Shown here piece after piece: positions 13,708-20,146 of a stretch of 20,146 nt of DNA; the first letter of the stretch is position 1, and each line of letters opens with the position of its first letter. This stretch comes from a virus: IMG/VR virus record IMGVR_UViG_3300028194_000337, positions 1 through 20,146 of that record; one strand, written 5' to 3'. Position numbers and translations under genes: made by a program. The notes beneath the pieces are model-generated. The model saw only the letters and a program-made list of their open reading frames with translations. It was not told where the DNA came from and ran no database searches.

Positions 13708-15421
13708 TAAAAGCTAAGATAATGTTTTTTGTATAAAGTTGCGATATTTTGTATCGAATATTTGCAACTTGATTTTGAAAGTCCCAATCAATCGACAAAA
13801 TTAATCCGTTTTGTCCGCTTGGTGTTGTGAATTCCCTATTCAAAAGTAATGAAGACCAATCAGCATCACAAAACGGAACTTTTTCAGCAATTTTTATAAT
13901 TGATTGATTGTGAATTGTCAAATTTGTCACGGGATCAACAATTTCCGCAAACGATTCGATAAAATGAAATTTGTCCCATAATGTTTCCGCGGTTATTTGA
14001 GTTGTTGACAATTGTTCGTCTGAAATAAAAAGAAATTTATCAACCGTTGTTGTGTCGGATGACAGTTGCATCATTCCAACGCGGTTCGTAATTGTTGGAC
14101 CAAGTTTTGATTTTCTGAAAACATCAACACCAGTTGCGATGTCTTTCATTAATTCTTCATATTTTGTCAATCCGTTTTTTCTGAACGCCCTTGCAAATGG
14201 CGGTCGAATCGATGTCAATCCTTTTCCAAGAATGTTTTTTTTGTTTACGATTGTGATTGGTTCGGAAATTATTTGATAATTGTTCCCTTTGAAATTTTCC
14301 AAAGTGTTTTGGTCCTGGATATCAGTTTGAAACGATATGAAATAATTTTTTACAAATTCGCTTGTGTTATATGTAAATTCAGACAACCTTTTTGTTTGAT
14401 TCGTTTCCACGTCTGGCAAAACATAAGAAGAACTTCCCTTCCAATAATCGCGTCTTTCGAATATGAAAACACCGTTCACAATTTTATAATCAGCATTGAA
14501 AGTTTGGATCATTTGACGAATGAAATCACCAAAGTTATAAATCGATGAATTTATATTTGGATGACCAACACCGTTCGCGCCCCCTCCAATTTTCCCCCTT
14601 TGTGATTTCACGGGTAAAAACGTAGCGTTTGAAAACGGCAAAGATTGAAAAATACTTGATTGAAAAGTTAACCCCAAAGAACCAAGACCGACTTCAAACA
14701 TTCTTTTGAATGTCATTCCGTTATATCTTCGAACTGGCGGAAAGTATTGTTCAATTAAATCTGTAATAACTTGAACCAGCGCAAAAATAACCGCACTAAC
14801 ATAAATAATTTCGGCCGCCAATTTGATCGCGGAAGAAAGTATCAATCCAAATGCGAAACCCGAACCAATTGCGTTGATAAGTTCCCCCGTCCGATAAGCA
14901 ATTGATTTGACCCCATAAATAATTTCCTTTGTCAATAAATACGATGTAATTAACAACGGACCAACAACAAACGCTTCTGGACGAAAATTTAAAACATAAG
15001 GAACAACAACATAGTCGGAAGCAACAATTTCGTTGTTGTTTGCCATCGAACCGAATGAAATCCCGTCCGCGACTTCAGTCAACCAATCAACGCCGTCTTC
15101 CTTTACTATTTCCGCGATGACTTTTTCACAATCAACAAACGAAGCGTCATTTGTCAAGTCAACCATCCCGTTGAAAATAGTTTTTGAATTCAATTTTATT
15201 TTGTACGGAACACCTTCAAAGATTCCAGGACCACCGTTCAAACCTTCCGCAACTTTTTGATTCAATAGTTTCGCGTCTTCCATTGCGAATTCAATTGATG
15301 TCAACGAAATTTCCGATTCCTCTTGACCTTCCCCCGCTTCCCAATTTGCCGACAAAGATAATTCTGGCGCGTTCACGGGTGTTCCAGCTGGTTGCCCGTC
15401 CAATTCAAACGATAAACTCAT
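13694..15421 (-). CDS. Tail protein after tape measure, with internal hydrophobic segments
   Basis: A 575-aa protein whose ATG overlaps the tape measure stop by 4 nt. The place directly after the tape measure is where distal tail or tail hub proteins are found in long-tailed phages. The N-terminal part (1-125) and the C-terminal part (230-575, including VFIFERRDYWKGSSSYVLPD) look soluble and beta-rich. Between them lie strongly hydrophobic segments at about 136-165 (VASDYVVVPYVLNF through VVGPLLITSYLLT) and 184-222 (AIGSGFAFGLILSSAIKLAA and then IIYVSAVIFALVQVITDLI). Membrane-like helices are unusual for a tail hub; they could insert into the host membrane during DNA entry. The hub role is inferred from order, not from a recognised family. 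Confidence 0.75.
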   Translation of the reverse strand: MSLSFELDGQPAGTPVNAPELSLSANWEAGEGQEESEISLTSIEFAMEDAKLLNQKVAEGLNGGPGIFEGVPYKIKLNSKTIFNGMVDLTNDASFVDCEKVIAEIVKEDGVDWLTEVADGISFGSMANNNEIVASDYVVVPYVLNFRPEAFVVGPLLITSYLLTKEIIYGVKSIAYRTGELINAIGSGFAFGLILSSAIKLAAEIIYVSAVIFALVQVITDLIEQYFPPVRRYNGMTFKRMFEVGLGSLGLTFQSSIFQSLPFSNATFLPVKSQRGKIGGGANGVGHPNINSSIYNFGDFIRQMIQTFNADYKIVNGVFIFERRDYWKGSSSYVLPDVETNQTKRLSEFTYNTSEFVKNYFISFQTDIQDQNTLENFKGNNYQIISEPITIVNKKNILGKGLTSIRPPFARAFRKNGLTKYEELMKDIATGVDVFRKSKLGPTITNRVGMMQLSSDTTTVDKFLFISDEQLSTTQITAETLWDKFHFIESFAEIVDPVTNLTIHNQSIIKIAEKVPFCDADWSSLLLNREFTTPSGQNGLILSIDWDFQNQVANIRYKISQLYTKNIILAFNEGE

Positions 15422-18400
15422 ATTCTTTTCTTTTTAACTCGATAACGGTTAATTACTTTTTTATTATTTGATTTCCTTGTGTCAACAAAATCAATGATGT
15501 TGTCGGACAATCTTTGAACGTCAACAACTTGTTCTGGCTTGTTTTGAATCGCTTTCCGTGTTTCTTTCATTTCTTGCAACAATGCACCATCAACGCCCGA
15601 ACTACTTTGAACGACTTGAAGCGCATTGACTTGTGGTTGCATGAAGTTCGATCCGATTGATCCATTGTCAATTGATTTCGTTAATTGGATAAAATTATTC
15701 TTTCCGAATTTGTCCATTGTCGAACCTTTCCAAATCCCTTCGTTTCCTTCAGCTAATATCGGAACACCGAAACCGCGTTTCGCGTGTGATTCGCCACGAA
15801 TTACGCCGTTGTTTATTGAATTACCGTTTTTCGATCCGTTTTGTCCCGCTTTCAATGAATCGTTTATATCCCCATGTTCGCCCGTTCCCGAACCGAATGA
15901 ACTGATCGCGCTTTCAATACCTTGTAAGATGCTGAAATCACGCAACACCGTAATGATCGCGTTCTTGTCGCCCGAAGCGGACGCGGAAGAATATGCGTTG
16001 TAAAGTGCTTGAACTTTGTCAAGTGCAATTTGTTTCTTTTGCGCTTTGATCTTTTTTTGCTCCAATTCAGCCAACGCCGATTCTTCAAACGCCAAATTGT
16101 TTGACAATCCTTCTTGCGCTCTTTGTTCTTGCGTGTCAATGATTGAAAGTTGTTTCGCTTCCAATTTGTCCAATTCATCAATTTGTTTGTCAAGGTTTCT
16201 TTGGAATGAATTGAAGATTGCTTCGGCGGTTTTGTCTTGAATGTCTTTTATTTTTTGCGCTTTGTCTTTTTCAATGTCAACTTCCTTTTGCGCTCTCAAT
16301 CTTTCAACTTCAAGTTCTTCGTCAATTGATTTGATTTTTGATTGTTTTCGCAATAAAACTTCAGCATCAAGTTGTTCGATTTTCAACTTTTTTAATTTTT
16401 CGTTGATTTCTTTTTGTGTTTCACCAGCCAACAATAATTCTAGTTCCTTTTTTTTGTATGCTAATTCTTGCGAACGAATAAATGCGTCAAGTTCAACTTG
16501 TTTCCTTTTTTTGTCCGCGTCTTCTTCAATTAATTTAATTGATTCATTTAATTTTTTGAATTGTTCAGACTTTTGCGAAAACTTTTTCTTTTCAATTTCA
16601 ATTGATTCAATCGCGCGTTTTTCCTCCAATCGAATTGATTCAAGTTCGCGATCACGTTCCGAAATAAAACTTTCCGCTTTCAAATCTTCCAATTGCTGAA
16701 TGATTTGTTTTCCAATTTCAAAATGTTCTTGTTCCAAATCAATTGACGCTTGATCAAGATCACGTTCTTGCGTTCTGGCTTCCCGAACAACCTCCAACAA
16801 ACGACCTTCCAAAATTTCGGACAATTCATATCCACGAATTTTTTCATTCAACAATTTCGAATCGCTTGTTGCAATCAAATCGTTCACATCAATTTGAGTT
16901 TTTGAAACCTTGTTTATTTCTGAAATTTCTTCAGCCAATATCTTTTTTCGAAGTTCTTCCGTTTCTTTCAATAATTTTTTTCGTTCGTCAAATCTTAATT
17001 TGTCACTTGCAATCAATTGTTCGTTGATCGTCTTTTGATTGTCAAACCCATCAATCAAAATGTCAAGATTCTTTTCGATTTCGTCTTGTTCCAATTGTCT
17101 TCGAACCTTTGAAAGTTTAAGCGATTTGATTTGCGATTGTTTTTTTGCCAATAAAACTTCTTTTTCGGCTTCAAGTCTTTGAATTTTTTCATCCGTTGTC
17201 AATTGTCTTTGACTTTCCGCAATTTTCAATTCTTCGTTGACCGCTTTCAAATTGTTTTCGGCAATTTGTTGTGATATTTTCGACGCTTTTTGTTGTGCGT
17301 CAATACTTGTCAAAATCGCCTTTGTTCTTTCCTCAAATGATCGCGTCGCGTCCCCTTCGATTTCTTCAGCCTTTTCGCTGATTGCAAGTTGTTTTTCTAA
17401 TTCAACCGACAATTCCGCGTTTTCAAGTTTTATTTGATTAAGTACTTTCGACAACGCCATTGCCTTTTTTACCGCTTCATCAATCGCAAATCCTAAACCT
17501 AAAAATGTTTTTGTGAATTGCTTTGTCGCTTCAAGGCTATCTTCTGAAATAGATTTGTTTAATGTTTTTATTTTTCCTTCAATTGTTTCAATTGATTCTG
17601 GAATTTTTCCAAATTCTTCATTCACGCCAGGAATCAAATTTTTCATTTCTATAAACAACTTTTGAATGTTTAATTTGAATTTGTCAAACTTTAATCCAAG
17701 AAGCGTGAATTTGTCAGCCAACACCGAAAAGATGTTTCCCAAACCTTTACCAAAAGTAATCAAACGACCAACAACAACTTCCATGATCGCACCGAATGAA
17801 CGAATAGCACCGTCAAGACCATTCAACCCCGCTTGTGTTTTTGTTAGTGTTGCCAATAATGTACCAAGCAAAAGAACAATGATTCCAATTCCAGACGCTA
17901 ACAATCCAGCCTTCAAAACTTTCATTGCTTTCGCCGTTACAAGTGTTGCTTTGCTAAACAATCTTTGTGTAAAAGTTGCTTTTTTCGTGACCTTATCTTG
18001 AACCTCCGTTGCAACCGTTTCCGCTTGAACGCTATCTTTCAACTTGTCTTGCGCCTTTCGAAGTAATTGAATTATAGTGGTTAATTTTCCCATAACTCCA
18101 CCCAACGCGCCCGAAGTGTCAATTGCTCCAACCATTGATTCTGTAAACGCGCCCGTTTCTTCCAATGCTTCTTTGACTTGATCTTTGTAGTTTCCGACCG
18201 ATCTTTGTGTTTGTCCAACTGATTTGTCAACGGCTTTCAACTTTGTGTCCAATTCCGTGACGCTTAAAAGTAATTTTCGCGCTTCCTCCGAATTTTCTTT
18301 TCCCGCAACCGCTAAATCTTTATATTTTTTTCTTAAACTATTTAGAATTTTTGATTGCTTTTCATATTCCCCCGTCAATCCTTTGTTTCCTTTTGCTTGA

Positions 18401-18807
18401 TCTTTCAACGCTTTTTGTTGTTCGCGAATTTCAAGTTTCAATTCTTCGTTTGACAAGGCTTGATCGTCTGTCAATTCGATCAATTTCTTTTTCAATGTTT
18501 GTTCTTGCTTTGCCAATTTCAACGCTTGTTTCTTTTGCGCGTTCATTTCGCCTTCAGACGTTTTCAAATCTTCGTTCGCTTTCAAAAGTTTTTCAAGTTG
18601 CTTTTCCAACTTTTCCAATTCCTTTTCTTGATTGTCCGTTGCGTCCGTTGAATCTTCCGTTGCTTTTTTTGTTTTTGCAATTTCTTTTTGAAACGTCTTT
18701 TGTGATGCAAGAAATGTTTTTTCAAGCAATTTAATTTTTTTGATCAGCTGATCAATTGCGCCGTCGTCAATTACTAAATCGGAATATTTGATTGGATTAT
18801 CTGCCAT
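15418..18807 (-). CDS. Tail tape measure protein
   Basis: The longest gene in the window (1129 aa). It has long coiled-coil regions rich in Lys, Glu, Gln and Leu (about 18-185 and 460-940), a conserved-looking segment around 192-225 (AVDKSVGQTQRSVGNYKDQV), and hydrophobic segments at about 297-321 (VLKAGLLASGIGIIVLLLGT) and 335-356. Near the C-terminus, 1001-1025 reads GVIRGESHAKRGFGVPILAE, a form of the 'G.SHA.GG....EG.E' motif common in phage tape measures; the end is basic. Such proteins set tail length and take part in DNA delivery through the host membrane. At about 0.15 nm per residue, the tail would be roughly 170 nm. It lies directly after the chaperone genes, the usual order. Confidence 0.95.
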   Translation of the reverse strand: MADNPIKYSDLVIDDGAIDQLIKKIKLLEKTFLASQKTFQKEIAKTKKATEDSTDATDNQEKELEKLEKQLEKLLKANEDLKTSEGEMNAQKKQALKLAKQEQTLKKKLIELTDDQALSNEELKLEIREQQKALKDQAKGNKGLTGEYEKQSKILNSLRKKYKDLAVAGKENSEEARKLLLSVTELDTKLKAVDKSVGQTQRSVGNYKDQVKEALEETGAFTESMVGAIDTSGALGGVMGKLTTIIQLLRKAQDKLKDSVQAETVATEVQDKVTKKATFTQRLFSKATLVTAKAMKVLKAGLLASGIGIIVLLLGTLLATLTKTQAGLNGLDGAIRSFGAIMEVVVGRLITFGKGLGNIFSVLADKFTLLGLKFDKFKLNIQKLFIEMKNLIPGVNEEFGKIPESIETIEGKIKTLNKSISEDSLEATKQFTKTFLGLGFAIDEAVKKAMALSKVLNQIKLENAELSVELEKQLAISEKAEEIEGDATRSFEERTKAILTSIDAQQKASKISQQIAENNLKAVNEELKIAESQRQLTTDEKIQRLEAEKEVLLAKKQSQIKSLKLSKVRRQLEQDEIEKNLDILIDGFDNQKTINEQLIASDKLRFDERKKLLKETEELRKKILAEEISEINKVSKTQIDVNDLIATSDSKLLNEKIRGYELSEILEGRLLEVVREARTQERDLDQASIDLEQEHFEIGKQIIQQLEDLKAESFISERDRELESIRLEEKRAIESIEIEKKKFSQKSEQFKKLNESIKLIEEDADKKRKQVELDAFIRSQELAYKKKELELLLAGETQKEINEKLKKLKIEQLDAEVLLRKQSKIKSIDEELEVERLRAQKEVDIEKDKAQKIKDIQDKTAEAIFNSFQRNLDKQIDELDKLEAKQLSIIDTQEQRAQEGLSNNLAFEESALAELEQKKIKAQKKQIALDKVQALYNAYSSASASGDKNAIITVLRDFSILQGIESAISSFGSGTGEHGDINDSLKAGQNGSKNGNSINNGVIRGESHAKRGFGVPILAEGNEGIWKGSTMDKFGKNNFIQLTKSIDNGSIGSNFMQPQVNALQVVQSSSGVDGALLQEMKETRKAIQNKPEQVVDVQRLSDNIIDFVDTRKSNNKKVINRYRVKKKRI

Positions 18808-19539
18808 TATTGTTTTTGTTAACTAATTCAATTAAAACATAAACTTCTTTCACGGTCATTCGTTTAACATCGCGACCATTTGCATTTGCGCTTAAACTAT
18901 GACATAGTTCTTCAAATGCTTTGTCAAATTCGATTTCGTAACTTCCCGACCCATTGAAAGATTTCGGCTTAACCAACGACAACAAATATCTTTCGATATT
19001 GTCCGCAATCTTGTTATCTTCACCAGACAACAACTGATCGCATAATGCTAAAATACGGTTTTTTCGTTGAATAAAGATATTTTTGCGATCCAAACCGTTG
19101 AACTTTACGGGAAAAAACATTTCAAGTTCAAATTCTAGTTTTTTTTTACCTCGTCCGTTTTCGTGTAAACTATTGATTTCGTCAAGTCCCATTCAGACAA
19201 TTGGTCCAAGATAAACCGCAAATTTTCGTTTGAATAGTCCGTGATTAGTTCCCCATCAATCCGACGGATCAATGAAGCGAAGGCAAACCCGCGCAAATTG
19301 TTTTCGGTTTGTGCGTTGTGAACCATATTTCGTAAATTATATAATTCATTCAACGCTTCGTCAATCATTTCTTTTGACAAAAAGTTGTGAATCTTTACGG
19401 TCTTTTGATCGAAATCGGCAATTGTTGAACCAAGTTCCGCATCCAGCATAATATATTTATTGAATGCGTTGAAGCGGTTGAATGGCAAATCGTCAATCGA
19501 TTCGAATAATTCAATTTTGTGTTTTCCTAGTTTAAGCAT
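18797..19539 (-). CDS. Tail assembly chaperone fusion (G-T type) made by -1 ribosomal frameshift
   Basis: Joining the 134-aa upstream frame (19539-19138) with the downstream frame by one base back (re-reading 19138, then on to 18797) gives a 247-aa fusion. Its layout matches the lambda G/GT chaperone pair: two overlapping frames, the second at -1, placed directly before the tape measure gene. The second frame would supply the C-terminal part that binds tail tube or tape measure (LEFELEMFFPVKFNGLDRKN, then a helical YLLSLVKPKSFNG region). The second frame has an ATG at 19192, which would allow a separate 131-aa product, but that ATG lies deep inside the first gene. The second frame overlaps the tape measure start by 11 nt. 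Confidence 0.75.
19124..19148 (-). promoter_or_regulatory. Programmed -1 frameshift signal (A AAA AAC)
   Basis: On the minus strand the first gene reads GTA AAA AAA AAC TAG, so the heptamer A AAA AAC (19144-19138) is in the correct frame for -1 slippage and sits just before the stop at 19137-19135. Nine As occur in a row. Six bases after the heptamer begins a stem, TTGAACTT (19131-19124), whose perfect complement AAGTTCAA is at 19105-19098 with an 18-nt loop. The spacing suits a stimulatory hairpin; the stem is AT-rich and so may be weak. Confidence 0.8.
19135..19539 (-). CDS. Tail assembly chaperone, short form (G-type)
   Basis: A 134-aa mostly helical soluble protein starting MLKLGKHKIELFESIDDLPF and ending DEVKKN at the slippery site. 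The pattern of a short beta start, then 'LPFNRFNAFNKYIMLDAELG' and helical segments (MIDEALNELYNLRNMVHNAQ) is like small phage tail chaperones. It overlaps the membrane protein gene by 13 nt. Without frameshifting, ribosomes stop here and make this short form in excess; with it, the longer fusion is made. The identification rests on position before the tape measure and on the frameshift signal rather than on sequence family. Confidence 0.8.
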   Translation of the reverse strand: MLKLGKHKIELFESIDDLPFNRFNAFNKYIMLDAELGSTIADFDQKTVKIHNFLSKEMIDEALNELYNLRNMVHNAQTENNLRGFAFASLIRRIDGELITDYSNENLRFILDQLSEWDLTKSIVYTKTDEVKKN

Positions 19540-19787
19540 TTTTGAACGGTTGTTGCTGATAATAAAGGTACAAATAAAATTGACATTTCAAAATCAAAAA
19601 AGATTTGCGGAATTATCAAAACAAAACAAACGTGATGCGCAAAACAAAAATTGCATTCAATCGCTTTTTGAATTAAACTGTTTGGAGCGCGTCCGCTTAA
19701 TTCGTCACGGATTCCCCACTTGTCCAACAATAAAATAATGGACCAGGTGAGCAAAGAATAAAATATTAAATTTTCTATTATATACAA
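19527..19787 (-). CDS. Small membrane protein with C-x-x-C-x-x-HH motif
   Basis: 86 aa beginning at TTG 19787 (no in-frame ATG exists), overlapping the 116-aa gene's stop by 10 nt. Hydrophobic segments lie at about 3-21 (IIENLIFYSLLTWSIILLL) and 53-80 (HVCFVLIIPQIFF through SILFVPLLSATT). Between them is ECNFCFAHHVCF at 44-55, with two cysteines and two histidines that could bind a metal. It resembles small phage membrane proteins with a paired-cysteine motif (DUF1360-like); their function is not known. A membrane protein between tail genes is unusual and may act in superinfection exclusion or cell-surface change. Confidence 0.65.
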   Translation of the reverse strand: MYIIENLIFYSLLTWSIILLLDKWGIRDELSGRAPNSLIQKAIECNFCFAHHVCFVLIIPQIFFDFEMSILFVPLLSATTVQKCLN

Positions 19788-20128
19788 TTTTCTTGAATTG
19801 TTACTGTTAAATTAAATTTGAAACCCGCATAAGGATAAGAAAAAAACTGTTTGTCAATTTGATTGAATGAATAATTCGAATAAATTGAATCAATGTCTTC
19901 ATCGATTGAATTGATGTTCAATTCCATTCCGATTGAACCGCCGTTTGTCAATTTGTCCCGAACTTCTTTTTTCAATTGTTCCGTGAAATAATAGTTCGCG
20001 CCCTTTACAGAATCAACTTGTTTTAAGTTGACCCAAACAATCAAACCAAGATCAACGTCGTAAAAATTCGATGTGTTGCGCTCATATTCACCGTTGATCG
20101 TTTGTGTTCCAACCTCAAAAAATGACAT
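19778..20128 (-). CDS. Putative tail completion/connector protein (possibly partial at its 5' end)
   Basis: 116 aa from ATG at 20128 (MSFFEVGTQTINGEYERNTS). The protein is mixed alpha/beta, with VDLGLIVWVNLKQVDSVKGA in the middle, a helix (YFTEQLKKEVRDKL) and a C-terminal strand region (FFSYPYAGFKFNLTVTIQEN). This layout, in a gene two places before the tail chaperones, fits a tail terminator or head-tail connector. The frame stays open to the right edge with no stop before the ATG (six more codons), so the true start could lie outside the window. Identity is inferred from gene order. Confidence 0.55.
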   Translation of the reverse strand: MSFFEVGTQTINGEYERNTSNFYDVDLGLIVWVNLKQVDSVKGANYYFTEQLKKEVRDKLTNGGSIGMELNINSIDEDIDSIYSNYSFNQIDKQFFSYPYAGFKFNLTVTIQENCI

Positions 20129-20146
20129 CGCTTGTAAATTGTCGTT

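Noticed and set aside
16241-16699. 152-aa plus-strand frame rich in Ser, Cys, Phe and Asn
   Set aside because: It mirrors the Lys/Glu-rich coiled coil of the tape measure gene; the low-complexity composition is an antisense artefact.
18797-19192. Independent 131-aa gene starting at ATG 19192
   Set aside because: The in-phase slippery heptamer and the -1 frame relation explain this frame better as the second half of a chaperone fusion; independent initiation is not excluded.
1-20146. tRNA genes, CRISPR arrays, insertion sequences, integrase or attachment sites
   Set aside because: None was recognised by reading both strands; no cloverleaf, spaced repeat array, transposase or recombinase frame was found.

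Overview
The window looks like the genome of a tailed dsDNA phage (or prophage) of a Bacteroidota host, most likely a Flavobacteriia relative. The reasons are: every supported gene lies on the minus strand; the base composition is AT-rich; starts are preceded by A/T-rich leaders rather than Shine-Dalgarno sequences; three minus-strand sites match the Bacteroidota promoter form TTG-N(17-23)-TAnnTTTG; and a BT4734/VirE-N-type primase gene, common in Bacteroidota mobile DNA, sits at the left edge. No tail sheath protein was seen, and the tape measure is long (1129 aa), so a long non-contractile tail (siphovirus) is the best guess.

Read in the direction of transcription (right to left), the late region starts at 20146 and runs to about 4652. 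First come a head-tail/tail completion-type protein (116 aa), a small Cys/His membrane protein (86 aa), and a tail assembly chaperone pair joined by a probable programmed -1 ribosomal frameshift at A AAA AAC (19138-19144). The tape measure protein follows (15418-18807). Next is a chain of overlapping tail genes: a 575-aa protein with unusual hydrophobic segments, an 86-aa helical protein, an 824-aa beta-rich protein and a 337-aa fibre-like protein. Seven more probable tail-tip or adhesin-like genes run down to 5760. The lysis cassette is next: a two-TM holin-like protein, an M15 zinc peptidase endolysin and a one-TM small membrane protein. It has its own candidate promoter (5685-5716) and ends at a clear intrinsic terminator (4643-4673).

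A second transcription unit starts immediately after this terminator. It holds a candidate promoter (4618-4646), five small early genes (two of them under 60 codons and one of only 30), a second promoter that is nearly identical in its core (3651-3682), a conserved 164-aa phage protein, a YqaJ/lambda-exonuclease-type nuclease, a 112-aa unknown and a DnaA-domain-IV-like DNA-binding protein. A 250-bp non-coding stretch with TGACG repeats and an A-rich tract follows, and may be the replication origin. Then comes a primase(-helicase) gene, open for 492 codons to the left edge.

Together these are a replication/recombination module (left) and a tail plus lysis module (right), read in one direction. 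The most interesting points are the frameshift signal, the DnaA-like gene beside repeats, the 164-aa partner of the exonuclease, the paired early promoters with their shared leader motif, and a compositional dip inside the tail fibre gene. All functional names rest on reading the protein sequences by eye; no database search was run.
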